64,000 bases of DNA from Paragonimus westermani (Eukaryota; Platyhelminthes; Trematoda; Plagiorchiida; Troglotrematidae). The stretch is taken from assembly GCA_008508345.1 (NCBI GenBank), contig QNGE01000871.1, positions 42,646 through 106,645 of the forward strand. Direction: 5' to 3'. Under the pieces are notes generated by a model. That model made no database searches and was not told the origin of the DNA. It worked only from the letters and a program-made list of their open reading frames with translations. Each line of letters opens with the position of its first letter. The first letter of the stretch is position 1. Position numbers and translations under genes: made by a program. Below, piece by piece: positions 44,226 to 58,729 of this stretch.

Positions 44226-47200
44226 CTTGGAATGAACAAGAAAGGGAAACATGTAGACAAGTTCTCGTTTCATTGGATGAATTGTTCCTTCTTAAGACCA
44301 CAGACTGCCGGGAAAACATTCACAGCTAGCAGCGAAACTTGTTAGAAAAACACGCGGCAAATTTACTACATAGTAATCCTCAACTCTAGTGGCCATGGAA
44401 ACCGTTCATCCTTCTAGTATATACAATTGAAACGGCTCGTCTGTACGACCTGCCTAATTGCTGTATCGAACACTAGTCGTTTCTTACAGAAACTGTCATA
44501 CAGTACAAATTTTTACATCATATGCCTACATATTTGAGCGTCACCGAACCTACTGAGATGGTACTGTGTTTCAGGTAAATATTCACGGCAACGGCAAACA
44601 GTAGACTGTTGTACCAAGGTTTGTTACGACTGTCGGTAAAGTGCGTCAGTAACTTGAGTTATATCAAACTGTCATATCAAACTTTTGGACGGTATGTGAA
44701 TGTAGCTTCGTTCCCGCCAATGTAAGTTTAGATCTGTTGTCGAGCATGTCCAGTGTGCAATTCAGCCACAGTGTGGAAAAGTGCTCCTTTAAGCGGCTGT
44801 CCAAAAAATTAAATTTGCAACAATTTTTCAAAATCGTTTTGATTTAGACTGCTGAAAGAATGGCGAAACATCCACATGATTTTCGTCATGGTTTCTACAC
44901 ACTTTCATCAGTTTAGGCACGTTAGTGATAATTTCTCCCGATCAACCCGGATCAAACTGTGAGACTGTGAATCTACTTGACCATGTTGACGCTAACGAAC
45001 AAACAATTTTCCGGTTTATAATATATAATAAGTCTCTGTCGACCCCTCAGAATAGGCTACGGCGATTTCCAGTAGATTTTACCATCTAGAGTGACTCAAA
45101 AATATTCCACAATTAAAAGCGTTAAACAAATATCTTGTAAGGACATACATTACAATTGCTCAGTTCGATTGCAGTTGATTAGATGGTCACCAAGATGTGT
45201 TGACGGCTTATTGCAGGCAAATCTCTAGACATCTCGGAATGCTTTGGAATGTCCACATCATAGTTGATGTCAAATAAACTTTAGGGGCTGAAATTTATAA
45301 CTGAGCTTTGTGATTTATCTCATAATAAGTTGGGAAGAAACTATCAAAACTATCAAATTCACTTTTCTGTCATATCGCAACTTCCGGTACGATAAGAATT
45401 TTCTTGCAGGCCATAATCTGCTGTGAACGGAATGTCTGTTTCTATGGCTGTTGCACTGTTTATTTTTAAGTTTTGTTGTACTGTATACACAGAAGCAAAC
45501 TGAACATAATTCCGTCTACTCCCCCTGGTTGTTGCGCAGAGGAATCGAACTCACGAACAGTGGTTACATATCAGAATGGTATTCCGAACCTGTGCTCAGT
45601 AGACCGATGGTCAAGGTCAATAAGGTTTACTGCGGTATGTGGGTTACATTCTTCAGATGTTGTATTCATTTTCGTCTCAGTCCCCTTGGATGGTTGTGGC
45701 GACTGGGTGCTGTCAACAGATGACCGAAAGTCAATTTTAGAGTTCGATACACAGGAAAATTTACCCACAGAACTGTCCTAAGCATGCCTTCCACTCACAC
45801 CTTTTCACAAAGTAATCAATTGGTTAACAATGCCTGATTTTTATCTGACCAAATCTTGTTACATTCTTACAAACGTATGTGAAAACCTGCTTACATACAT
45901 ATTAACACTTTGACTTCCTTTGGTGGTTCGTTATACTCGAACGGTGTGGTGTATGCACTACCGAACATATAATTAAATTCATCTTGAACGGAACGATGCG
46001 CTACTGACCTTCTGTTCTGTCTGCTAAGTGTGAACTAGTATTTTGTACTCTTTGACTACTGCTCTAAAATACCTGAAGACTACTGCAGCTCGATCTGTTT
46101 ATAGAGCTGTTTGGTTTACTATATATATATTTAAATTAATCAAAAAAGAGGGTCAACACTGAGTGGTGATCCGTTTGATAACGGATCCTAGTGTGGATTT
46201 GAAACGTCACAATAAATCGTTCACCACTCAGTGTCTACCCTCTTTTTTGATTAATTTAAATATGCTACCTGAGCTGCAGACATTCTCGTTGATTAACCAT
46301 ATATATATATATATATCAGAAAGCCACAGACCTATTTATCCAACAAGTAGAAAGGAAATCATTCCCAGCAATCAAAAACTCACGAGGGTGATATGGTGAC
46401 TTCCATCTACCATGTCAATTTGCATAACTATCACTTTACGATCCAGTGAAGCAAATTGGAAAGAGAAATGACTGCCATTCGATAGTATCACAGTGAAGAA
46501 GAGACTACACAGAACCACTGAAGGGCAACTGGCCTAAATTTCTATATCTAGACATTGAGCACGATACTCATAAATTCACACTTATAATCTCAACTGAGGA
46601 TCGGCCGGGAGCTGCAACCGATGTCTGTACGGAAAACCCTGAACACAGCGCTTAGTACAACTGAGCTGACAACCGTCAAAAATATTATGAATCCGCACAA
46701 TTGACGTAAATGCAATTATCGGACAGAAATAAAGCCGATCTTTCCTACTATCCCGAAGTGGGATCTACTAACCTATATAGTAGGCTACGAAACAGGGTCT
46801 GAGAAGTGAGACTGTCACTTCGGGACAGAGTACCTTGCTCATCAAATCCACATCTGTTGGGAGTTTGGAATAGCTCCAATGACTGCACTGGTGGCCTTTG
46901 CCACCAAACATAAATCCTAATAGTATATCCGCGAGGGAATGTCTGATGTACTACTGATGGACGTTGAACTAATGAGCTTCATTTGATATTTTTATAAACC
47001 TTACTTTTACTCAACAATCTCGATTCCATTCACTATGTATTACGAACCCCTGTTGTGTTCTGCTGAACAAGTTTGCTAATAATATACCGTGGAACAGCTT
47101 GCCGGTATTGACATGGACTACTCACCTGACTGAGTTCATCTTTGACTTTTATCAGCTCCGTTCGAAACCAATCACATTGGCTGAGTTGGTGAACGATCAA

Positions 47201-49394
47201 CAGCAAACAGGGTTTGTACAGTGACACCCATTGCTCATTCTCTCAATGCCACTGTAGAAATATTGGATATGAATTGTTTTCAGTGTAAAAAATCCTGTGG
47301 GGAGCTACATATAACTCAGTGGTCAGACATGGACGATTACACCGTGTTGTATCCTAACAGTCGCCAAACGATCATAGTTTTCTGACATCCGAACACTGAG
47401 ATTTACAAAGAAAGTATAAGTGTATTCTTACTTGTCAAGAAAAAGGAATTCAGCTTAGCTGGCAGAAACCCACTTTGGGTAATCTAGGAAGAAAAAACGT
47501 TCCGAAATTTTAGACTTACAACTCCGGCAACCTGTGAGCAAAACTGCAGTTACCTTGGGGTTTATCCAACTGTTTTGCCAGCCTTTAAGTGTAATGAAAC
47601 AGAGACATCTGATATCATCCTACTTATTTCATTTTGCACTGGAACTGATCATATATAGTACCCTGTTCTACTGTAATAAATGAGTGTGGAAATGCCCTAG
47701 TACACAAAAGTGAGAGTATGCAGAAAACATTCGCATGTTTACGTTTCACAGACATCTCGAGAAACCGCTGATATATTTGAGGTATAAGTGGATCGGTTTG
47801 ACATGTTCTTACGCGCATCCCACTGGCGTGGAAGATGTCTACAAAGCGTTTCTCTTTAACTGTTCTTTTCTGTGGTGTGGTAACAGCTTGTGGTGAGTTA
47901 TGATCTTGTCTCCAAAACAGGACCAGTCAGCATAATGTTCGAGTTACGTAGTTAGTTGAGACTATAGTTCATCATGCTTTGTTGTTTTGCCTTGTTCAGT
48001 TGAACGGAGTGTGAGAGCGTGGTGACCGACGCTTTCATGGTGGATAGTTCGCCAGCGTCCTGATTCAACTGCCCTGAGCCGGCGAGCGTGACTGATCTTC
48101 ACCAGCCCCAGAGTAGCTCGGGCGTGGACGTCAATTGGTGCATACGTTTGAACATGGGCGCTGATGATTCGATATGTCAGAACGGTTCACATTCTGAATG
48201 GCAGCTTCGTTTGCTCCTGTGGCCAACTTTACTGTATAGACTTTTTCATTTTTCGAGCTGCTGTCAGAGAATGCTCCGCAAGTGCATCATCTCATTACTG
48301 TTCCCCTCAGTAACATCCACGATCAAAATACCTTTGTACATTTTTTCAAAAATCACCCTGGTCAATTTTGTTTAGGGACCCAAAGAAAACTCACGAAGCT
48401 CCAAACAAAACATGGCTTTCCGTTATTCTGAATCCTATTGCCTTGGAACAGTGGCTCTCTGAAATGCTTATTCGTATGTTTGCGTTCATTTTACACAACA
48501 TTAACCATCCCGTTGTGTGACCATAATGCTTGGTTAGTTAAACCTCTGGAAAATAAAAACAAACCACTCAATTTCACTCATTAACGACCATTGAATCGAT
48601 CGCAGGCAGAATGCCCAAAGCTGGCCTATTTCACTCTGCAACCACCTTGGTTACAAGTCAAGTTGTTCCGGTTTCACACTGGCCATCGGTCCGGCCCATG
48701 TGGTGCGATCCTCCACCAATGGCAAGCCTAGTTTCAGTGTTCTTCCACGATTTCTCATTTCAAACGTCATTTTTGGCCTAAACTTTTACATAAGAAGTTT
48801 TTCTTACACTTCTTTACATGAAATGATTTGAGGAAAAATGTCGTGATAACTTCATTGTTTCCAGTCGATACAGGACTCTTTCATGCTTCATGTATGTTTA
48901 CCTTACGTGCGTATAGTGCCAAACAAGCTGAATATTACTGCAACGCCATCGATATCTTTTGTGGTGCCTGTGACATAATTTTACCTTGAGGCCACCTAAA
49001 TGCCAATCGGTTGGTTACCTCCGTGCCAGTTCACACCAAACGTGGAAATATTTTCACTACTGACCTGCTTTCAGTAGTCAACTTATGCCACTACGTTTTC
49101 AGGATTCTCTTTGGCATATTGAGCGCTCGGTTGGGGCACAGGATGGTATAAAACTTTCCCATAAAAGTGTGTACGCTGATCACGTCTATTCAGCTTAAAG
49201 ACGGTAAGTCCCATTTTTGTGTATGATATATGTTGTATTACTTGGCCCATTCAATGAGAGCAGGAAACAGGAATTGGGATAACAACTTATTGAGACGTGC
49301 GCGATCGGTGACTTGCCGCAGGTTAAAACGGCTTGGCTCTCGACAGAGCATTATTTGCCAGCCATCACCCCATATGGATGTGCGTGTGACTAAC
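44226..49394 (-). other. IFT121 intron of 5.2 kb
   Basis: Contains a nested palindrome at 46128-46262 between (TA)n runs. The rest, 44230-46100 and 46320-49390, has no recognised gene or repeat. Open frames at 45451-45781 are overlapping and of chance length. Confidence 0.65.
46128..46262. repeat. Nested palindrome between (TA)n runs
   Basis: Arms of 42 bases (46128-46169 and 46221-46262) are reverse complements with two mismatches, around a 51-base loop. The loop begins with a second perfect hairpin, gatccgtt-tgat-aacggatc. (TA)n runs lie at 46118-46130 and 46297-46316. This could be a miniature foldback element inserted in a TA tract, or an insertion scar. Confidence 0.85.
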
Positions 49395-49600
49395 CTTTCA
49401 GAGCCCTCGCGATGTCGAATATTCGTCAGAGCAGACCGCATGCCGGTAAGGTGTTTCGGATTGAAAAACTGCCAAGCGTAGATAACTCCTTTGTTTACCG
49501 CAATCACCTGTTGGCCTGTCATCAGCACGTGGGTTGGCTCCATAGGAATGCGCTTCGAGTCCATGGACACACCCAATGCATTGCACAGAGTAAGCGTGCA
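49395..49600 (-). CDS. WDR35: IFT121/WDR35 exon
   Basis: Minus-strand exon of 206 bases, from the acceptor gaatttccag|TGCACG to the donor TCTGAAAG|gttagt. It encodes CTLTLCNALGVSMDSKRIPM, then EPTHVLMTGQQVIAVNKGVI, YAWQFFNPKHLTG and ALTNIRHREGSER. The LCN-(S/A)-(I/L)-G and YAWQ-type blade match IFT121. It is phase 0 at its start, and two bases at its end are completed by the exon at 43944-44225. Confidence 0.9.
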
Positions 49601-52029
49601 CTGGAAATTCACAAAATCGGGGATCGTTATCACATTTTTCAAACCTCCATTAACTAGGAATACCATATTCTGGCCTGAGTATTTGTCGATTCACTATCGT
49701 ACATTCTATAGTACAGTAGCCTCATCATAATTGGAATAAGTTTCTCTAATCCCAGCTTATTAGGTCACATATTAGATAGAATAGTTGCCTGTTTGGAAAA
49801 ACGTCTACAGTCCAGGTATAAGGGCGCAAAACAATACACATTTAACTATTACTCAGTTATGTGTTTGACTTTCCAGTAAAACATTAAGATACCTTCGGAA
49901 TAATGTCTTTTGACATTGACGTTCTCTATGGTCATAGCTACGTTTCAGTAGAAGAGCTTAAGAATGCATTTTCAGAAAGAAATTCCCTTGAGGTTGCCGT
50001 TGCCTCACGTGGATTCCTTTATCTGAGTGCAAATTAGTAAAAACATTGGGAAAACTGTGGGTTACGAGTTGCTTTGTATGACTTGCAAAATCTTCGGAAT
50101 ATCTAGCGCTGATTTTTGCGCAAGGTGCATCGCAACATCGGCCAAACAAGATCCTTGATTCTTTAATATCAGAGTAGACGTCCGTCTGGTAAGTAGGAGT
50201 TTAAGATCTGTCGCAACTGATCGGAAGTCATTCTGTACAGAGCCATGGTGACTATTATGGTTACTCTGGTGTACTTCTGATTCAGTGATTCGGAAAAGTG
50301 TGTACAGTGCACGACAGTGGCGACAGTGTGTATTATCGTCCAAGCTCCTTTTACACTGGTGGCAGTCTATTGCCGGACTTGTACCAAGAGAGTGAACAGC
50401 GAGCTCATCTTACCAAGGCTAGCGCCAATTTCAAACGCACCAAAATACCACAATCAAAAGACAAAACCTAAGCTACTTTTCTATAGAACCATGGTGCTGT
50501 TCAAGAGTTTGTACGATACCCAAAACTTGCTTACTAGGCAAAATAAACTTTGAGATATCTAAAGCGTTTTCATTCATAAAGTCCAAGGTGACTGCTGCGC
50601 AACCACTAGTTGAATCTGCTGAACAGTTTTTAGATGTTCCACAAAGCCGATGCGAACAGACACGGGGGACATTAGTACTATGAAACTTTGTTACCGAGGT
50701 ATTATCAAAGTAAATTTTTTACGTTGTAATATTGGTCCTAAGCTGAGTTTGAGGCTGTTGATCTAGACAGTTTAGAAAAGTGTGATTCACACGCGTGTCC
50801 CAGGGTTCGACGACCGACCGTTCTGTAATCGTGAATTCAAGTACCTGGTGCGCAAGTGAATTACCGACGTGACAGAACACTTCAACATAATCACGTGTGG
50901 CTGCACTGAGTGCTGACCTGGTTGCCACCAACCATATGTGTAGAGAGTACTGCCCAAGGACTGCAACGAGAAAGGTGGCTTTAGATCGAATAGTGTGGGT
51001 ATACAGTGTGCTGACCGATCCATATGAAGAGTTAAGGACACTGTAGCTATTCCCAGGAATGGAGCAGTAGTGATTTTGTACTTGCTAACATTTGTTTATC
51101 GTGTCTGACATCCTATGTTTGATACGATGTCGAATTGAATGGGGTCTGTTTGGTCTGTTCATGGAATGTTGATCCCAAATTCTCCTTGTCCTTTACTAAC
51201 CGCATGACACATCTGGAAGAAATCGTTGTACTGTGAGCCAGGGGTTGACGATCAATTTCCGTCCCATTTATAACTACAATCATGTAATCCCTACAATTTC
51301 TTCAGTTTATACTCTCTGGCATGTTCTGATCTTTAGCCAGACCTGAGTGTTTCACTAAGCTAATTTCCTACCGATTGGTGGCCATTTTGTTATGTAGACT
51401 TCTTCGGTAGCACCATTTTGAAAGCTTTCTCCCCCGAATACTCCAGGTGTCTAGTTATTTACTAACCGATAGGAGAGAACAGTTCTGTTGTATTATTTGT
51501 CAACATTTTCATAGAACTTTCACTTATTTCTTACCGTCTTTTCTAACACCTCTTCGGAGTCCGAGTAACCCGACCGCCCGAATCGGCGCAGCTTTCGTGA
51601 CACTGAGTGGATCATACTAGTTATACAGGAACGATTGAACGCATGACGTCGTCACACAAACTTAAAAGTCGTTCCTACTGTGCTACGATCAGAACGGCTT
51701 TTGTCTAAATTTGGCAGAGTGGTTGTCTTTAGCCGATATTGTGAAGCGAATTAAGACCACTTGGTTACGTTTGATTATATTCCATCATACACATGGAATC
51801 CCATTAGCGGACAAACACCGAGGCAGCTAGGGTGACTTGTACTGTCTGAATTGTTTGCTACAACTTGCTTGGTAAGTTTGTATCTTCGATTTGCTAGAAC
51901 AAGTTGAACTTGTTTGCGGGAGGCGCACCCTGTACTTGTGGTTTTGTTAAGGCAAGCGCTCCAGGAGAGTTCTCTGGTAACTCCGGATATCTTTTTTGAA
52001 GTTCGCCTTATATAAATAAATAGTTGCCC

Positions 52030-52160
52030 ATTTCCAGTCGGCCTGACCAGAACGGCTGTGGGAATGTAACAGCCGCGATCAGTTTTGAGTGATGTTCAAT
52101 TTATTTGCATATATATGTGTAAATTTACACAAACAAAATCCCCCACTTTTCGGTTACTTA
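52030..52160 (+). repeat. SINE tail fragment
   Basis: Matches the SINE 3' region: cctgaccagaacggctgtgg-like block, cagccgcgatcagttttgagtgatgttcaattt, then a TA-rich insert and aacaaaatcccccac. No head or ribozyme. Confidence 0.45.
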
Positions 52161-52869
52161 GTTATCAAACTTTTCTAACCCAAGTGACTGCGATCAGCCT
52201 AACCACCATCTGAATGTCACTGTTTTAGAGAGCCTAATTTCTTATCTTTTCGACCTTCCACAGCACCGTAATTCGGTCGTTCCTCACTCGTCCACCTAGA
52301 ATTTTGGCAAATTCATACTTGAGATAAGATAGAACTATTATTTTGCCTAATTGCTTCAGTCCACCTTTGTGACTACCGTCTTGACGTTTTCGGGAATCTC
52401 AGAATAGTTCTGTGTTATTGAGTTTACCGAGCGGGCGTAACTCAGTGCGGAACAGTATCCGGACACCTTCAAAGGCATTCACGTAAATTAGCGCACGGTC
52501 TGCACTCATTGATGAGTCCCAAGTATTTTGGCGCGACGTGAAGTGAAGAGCCCTTGGTTCGCCCCAAAGAAACAACAACGTTTTCCGGGAGAGAAACCTC
52601 TTGATGTGCACAGCCTTATGACGATGCGTGGATGAGGAATGGCGGAAAATCGGGTTCAGTGGTATCAGTGTTGCTGTTGGTTGTTTGGGTAATCTGTCAT
52701 AAAGTGGCACATAAAAAATCGTAGATGCCTGTTACTTACAACCTGGTTGTCTGCTTGTTTGGTGTGTACACCTGCAGAAATTTAAAAAGATTCACGATTC
52801 TAGTGTCATTTTTTCAGCACGTTCATTGTCGTAAGGATGGAAATATAATTGTCAATTATTGATATGCTG

Positions 52870-53155
52870 GTCACTACTGATAAGAGAAGTTGGTTGGGCA
52901 TTCACATGTGATAATTCGGTCGTGCCTAATGTGAGGTCAATGGCGCAGTGATTAACACGTTTGCTTCATAAAGGCTTGACCAGAGTTCTAATCCTGGTCT
53001 CCGCAACGATACGCACCACGACGACCTATAGTGAGAGCAAAATTCGAGTCCAATGCTTCTTGTCGAAACAGGTTGGCTAAAAAGTTCACCTGAATGTAAA
53101 GGCTGCGACTGAATATCAGTGGTGTTTAACCTGAAATACTGCTATCGACCGATAT
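52870..53155 (+). repeat. tRNA-headed SINE, full-length, decayed hammerhead
   Basis: Leader (ttcggtcgtgcctaatgtg, identical to 14 kb), A box TGGCGCAGTGA, B box region agttctaatcctgg, hammerhead region at 53011-53059 and tail to cagtggtgtttaacctgaaa. The ribozyme core reads CACGACGA in place of ACTGACGA, and CGAAAC has become CAAAAT, so it is dead, but the TTCGAGTC end is intact. Confidence 0.75.
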
Positions 53156-56100
53156 TCCTTCATTCACTCGGTCATTCTTATTGGCTATGAGCCTATTCAT
53201 GAGGCATAGATGCTTTGACGGCTGTTTCCGCTCCCCCCCCCAAAAAAAAAAATTGATGTGGAAGCACTTAGACCAAGAAAATTTTTGCATAAACAGTAAA
53301 AATCAATAAAATAAAGCTGCGTGGGGGAAATTGAAGTGCTGTTTGGGCTTCCATTTGCCCATTGGTGTGGCACAGAAATGTCAAAACCTTCTACCAACAG
53401 TAGGATAATTAAGGAGTTCTCTTTTACTGGATTTGAATGCTGAGCTGTTGGGTTGAAAGTCTATTGATGTAGATGTCTTGAATTTAACATTTTTGTGATA
53501 TCATCACCATTAGTTACGGTTAAGTAATTGTGCGTTGGGCGAAAGTCCCAAGTGTAACCGTATGTCAGTAAACATATATTAATGAAAGCCCAACTAGTGT
53601 GACTCACTCCAGAACCCGCGGGTTCATTTCTGCACACCAGACAGGCATAATCCTCGGCCGCACAGATATGGCTCAGCTGAAACACAGAACGGACCCTAGT
53701 CTGAAGGGGAAAAGAGAAGAGAATGTATGCAGCTCACGAAAATATTACGATGGATCAAAACAGTTTACTTGTAGATTGGGGTTATTTTTGTTGTAAAATT
53801 AGTTGTTCCCTATTCCGCTTTCATCCAGGCGATCTGGACTCCATGTAGATTAGATAAAAACGGGTCAGTAATATTGGTGAAAGTACAATTTTGATTCCCC
53901 GCCTTGTTAGTCATCACACGTAGCATTTGCAGAGAATTCTTTTGCCACCGATCAAAACGATATTATTAACGCTCATTAAGGTGAGTGCAGTCGAGCTTGA
54001 GGTCTAAGGTACGTAGTCCTCACACACTTTGCTATGACGACCTTTTGAAACGAAGGATTATTGTCACTTGTTATTGGTATTAAACTGCTGAAATCACTTG
54101 TTCACTTCAATTTTAACCGCCACTGTGCCTTGTTGTATCTTTTCCAGGCACGGACTAGCTGAGTTTTCGTCTTTTGTGTTAACGTTCTGTTGACGAGCTG
54201 GTTAGTGGAAATCTGGTCATGTTTCATTTATCAGGGCCATTCAGTACCATTGTTCTCCAGATTTGCAGAGAGTCAACCTAAAGCGGAACAAACAAATTGG
54301 AAATGTACCGGAACCAAGGACACAGAAAGAGGCCAAAATGTGCAGACTGCTGGGAAAATTAGGTCGCAAATATGACGATCAGGGGACATGGACCAATTCG
54401 CGGATTCAAAACAACTAAACTATTCTGACTGGTTCCGCCGAGGTCAAGCATGGAATGTTCTCTGCTACTCACCTGTTCCTTCAAACATCCCTAGTGAAGG
54501 TGATCACCGGAACATTTATAGGAGAGGGCTCAAATACGGTCGCTTTAATAAGATGTGTTGTATTCCCGCAGAAGCGAATTTTCAACTTTTCACTTAGTCA
54601 TACATTCGGCAACTGGACGGCAATTAGTTGTGAGCCGGTTAGACAATAATATCAGTGCTCACGAATCTCGTTAAAAAGTTAGTAAATGGTCACAAACGAT
54701 GCCTGTTGTGAAGAAATATTTACTGGTTCAGTTGCGCGGTTACTTCTTGATTAAGAAGACCGAGTTTGCATAGAAGCTGAGCCAAATAAATGGCATCGGG
54801 AGAAGAAAGAGGCCAGCTGCATGCAAATAAATGTTAGTGCCAGTATCTGTTGGATGCTTCAGAAATACGTTCAGAGAGTTTTGGGAAAACGCAGTGGGTT
54901 GTGTCGGATTGGATTTTTTCTGAAAATTTACCATACTTTGTGAATGAAAGTAAGACAATAAAATCAGCCTGTGGTCTACGAGAAGTATCACCATAGCTCG
55001 CTAAATGTTTCAGGGAGGTATTAAGAAGTACAAAACTCTTCGACATAAAACCATGGAAAATAAGTTGTGAACCATAAATTTATCGAGGGAGCAAATGCAT
55101 ATTCGTCAAGTGATGTGGAGTGAAGAGAGAATTCAAGTGCTTGATATAAAAAACGATAGTCCTCGACAAAACATCAGTGACACAAAGAGACAGTCAAGTC
55201 TTTACTCAGAATAATCTCCTGGTAGTCAACAGTTATTAGTTGATCTAGGTGTGCATTAGTTACAGGAATTAAAGACATACATTGAGGAGTTCCGCACAAT
55301 GATTTTCCTTCATAAGCAAATTTGATGAAAGCCAATTTATAACTCAGTCTCACACATTTCCCCCCCCACGAGCGATGCTCATAGAACTAGTTGATGAGCG
55401 AATAGGAGATTGGACTAGTAACGTTGAAGGTTATTAGCTCAATCCTCTGCTGAGGTTATCTCTTCCCGATAAGTCCAACAAAGAACGAAACCGGTGGCGG
55501 AGAGTTGGTTTAAGAGTGGCCTTTTAGAATCATTAAGGAGATTTAAACACAATTGGATAATTTAAAAGACAGGCTTCCGGACTCGAACCAAGTTGACATT
55601 TAGGCAAACTTTTCAGCAGGGTGAAAGAGGACAATTGAGTCAGATATCCGATATCGCCCAGTCGCCAGAGTTCACGTTTCACCGTCAGATTCTTTAAGAA
55701 CTCGAAGTATCACTCTTCTACTAACGCTTCCAAACGCACCATTATAAGCTAAGAAACAAACATGAACAACTGTACACTTTCTATGCAGTAATGATCAAAT
55801 GAAACGAATAAGACAAGTACTCCGGGTTGAGCGTGAACGATAATAGGCGGACTGACCAGAATCCACTTAAGTCTTCAGCCAATTAAAAATTGGTTTTTTT
55901 TAAATCTTTCGAAAACGGAGGTGTACTTGAAATCAGAGAAGAATTTGACAGTCTTCATTTAGGAATTGGTGTAGTGTGTGTCATCTTCTGAAGGTCATCA
56001 GTTTTGTGTTATGCTAATAAGGTGATGAATAACTCAGTCACAGGCTGACAAAGGTGCAGCACACACTTCAAACAGGACTGACAGCAGACCGTCAATTCAT

Positions 56101-58729
56101 CCGCCTTTGCCAAAATACAACCGGATATATAATTGAGTGACAGCTAGGCTCTCAATGGGAGTCGGCGGAACAACAGGTAAACAAAATTTCATGGGATTTG
56201 AAAAGGAATCGTACTTACGAACGAACTCACTGGTAAGAGTTTCAATTCACCCGGACTTTTCACGACTTTTTATAACTTGCAACAGCTTTCTTTACACAGT
56301 ATTGTATGTAAGTACACTTAATTCAAACGATGTAACTTACACCGAGTAAACCTTTACATGCACTTTATTAATGAATATTCTTTTGATTCATAAGCATCTC
56401 CTGTCTTTCTGCGAAATCCTTTGCAGCACAGAGAGGAAACAATGACTGCAAGACTGAGCATTATTTTCAAACGGTAACAAACATTGAAACAGACATTTAG
56501 ATAGCTTGTCAATCAATTACATTGTGAACAAATAAGTCCAAACTGGATGAGGATGGGTATTCCTTGGACTTACTGTAACTGTCAGGAAAAGACAGGTAAA
56601 ATGTGGCTCTGCAATCCTCGCCTCCATTGAAGAGTTTTTGGTATCTCACAGTAAACCACAAAAAAAACAGAGCTTCACAATGAAGTGGTCAGCTCTACTA
56701 AGTATGGCGCCCTGATAGAATTCAATCACTTGTCTGTGACTAAGAAATCCTGAATGAAGATGTGTGTCCAGAGGTGTAGGAAACAGTACAAGAGTGGTAA
56801 GAATGATGGTGGATAATCGGTCGAGATCACCGCATACGATACATATCAACTTGTCAAAATTATCTGAAAGAGCTACGTAGACGTAGTCTGGGACTGGACT
56901 CTACAACTGAGGAGCTTGCATAAACATTCAAATGAATGAGCAGAACTTGCACAGAAGTACACCATGAATCAATGATGCAAGTAACAATGTCCTCTCACGC
57001 CCTCCATAGCACAGACAGCGATCCACATGATAGCTGTTGAAGCATTCAAGTTGGACGATTTTGTTATATATTTCCTCATGTAACAGAATATTAAGCGAGT
57101 TAGCATATCCTCGAAATCAAACAACACCATTCGCCTTATTTAAGTAAGGGATGATACTTCCATTCATAACTACATGAATTTCCCTGGTATTTCGTTTCCA
57201 TACTGGAACCCTGCGAGACCTGTTTTAACATATCCTATCAAGTTTCATCAAAATGAGTCACCTTGTTCTTCAACGTTTTCTCCAAAGATGAGGAACAGGC
57301 GTAGAATCATGAAATGATTCGGAATAGCCGCAAAGGTATTCCGAAATAATGGAACTTCTAAATGATCCGACAATTTACCAAAGAGTAACTAGGTGAAAAG
57401 CGTCTAAAACACATGACAAATTTCTGAACGGTCACACCTAAAGCCCAGTGAAGGCGGAGGAGAGCCATCTGTTTCTCGTAGATGTCTGATTACTGTCTGA
57501 TTTGCAAACAGAATCGATTATTTTTTTCGCCCTCTACTAGTTACTGCTATCACGTCATCTAATGATGAACGTGTGTAACATATGCAACTCGCAGGCTGGG
57601 TAATGCTAAACTATTGATATATGTAAATATATATACATATTGGACACAGGACGATAGTCCTAGTTAGTAATGAACAGAGGATGAATAGACCGGTTCACCA
57701 CTTATATATAAATGTAGTGAGTGGAGACAAAATTAGTCCGTTAATAAAAATTACATAACAACATTCAAAACTAATTATCTGGATTTTTCTCAGCTCACTG
57801 GTTCATTTCAAGACGATCATTCCAAATACAATGCCGAACAAACTATGTGAGTCAGTTGAAATCACGTCACCTGAAATATAAGCAATTATTTGTTCCGATT
57901 GTATGAACACAGATACAATGCATCAGGTCTTATTTCTACCCTAAAGAATGGAGATTTGTTCTCTTTAGTAAAGATTCACCCTTTATCTACTATCGTAACT
58001 GTAGACAAACAGCCAAAATCTCCTTAAATTTCGCGGTTGGAACAGGAAATGCTAGCAATGAATATAAATGATCAGTAGTTGAGATTATTCTTGACATTCT
58101 ATTCGACTGGCAGGTTCAGTTCATCATGTTCGTATAAAATGACAGCGGAATACAGTCAAAGTTCATGACGGCTATACGTTACATGCTCGGCTAAATCAAA
58201 ACATGCCTGGCCTTCGTAACGTTTTCAGTTTTGTGCCGTGGCAATTACTTTCACATGCTGTCGACAAGTAGCATGCGGAAAAGAAAGGAAGTTGAATATA
58301 TGTTTATGATTAACTAGGATAACAGAAGGCTGTGGATAACACGTTTCTGAATGTATGGCAGTTCCAAACATTTGCACGGAAAGGATCAGCCTAAAATAAT
58401 CATTGTAGATACCGGACCGTCTGTTTTTCCTGCCGTCACTTTTTGTTCAAGAAGAAACAGAGAGAGCCTTGAGTTGCATATGGATGCTATGGTCTAACAC
58501 TGCGTTACCTACGGTTCCTCATAACCTGACCAACTCTTGCACTCAGGATGCACATGTATGAGCCGCTTAGATGAAAACCACATCATATTCAAACGTCGTT
58601 CCAGCGTACATGTGGATTTTGAGAAAATACCAAACTTGCCTGGAATATAACCGGAAACAGACAGTCAATTTCACCATAATCACAGAACACCCGTTTTTCG
58701 TCCTAGGGATTAATTTAGGTAGATCACTT

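Noticed and set aside
45520..45600. tRNA-like B box (reverse strand ttcgattcctctgcgc)
   Set aside because: No A box at the right distance and no cloverleaf; not a tRNA gene and not clearly a SINE head.
52399..52710. 103-codon minus-strand open frame as the missing IFT121 exon
   Set aside because: Its translation in the open frame does not resemble the expected block, and the other two frames are interrupted. Left as unexplained.
54834..55046. Minus-strand frame with SYGDTS as the missing IFT121 exon
   Set aside because: Only a G-D pair agrees with the expected block; the splice phases could not be made to fit.
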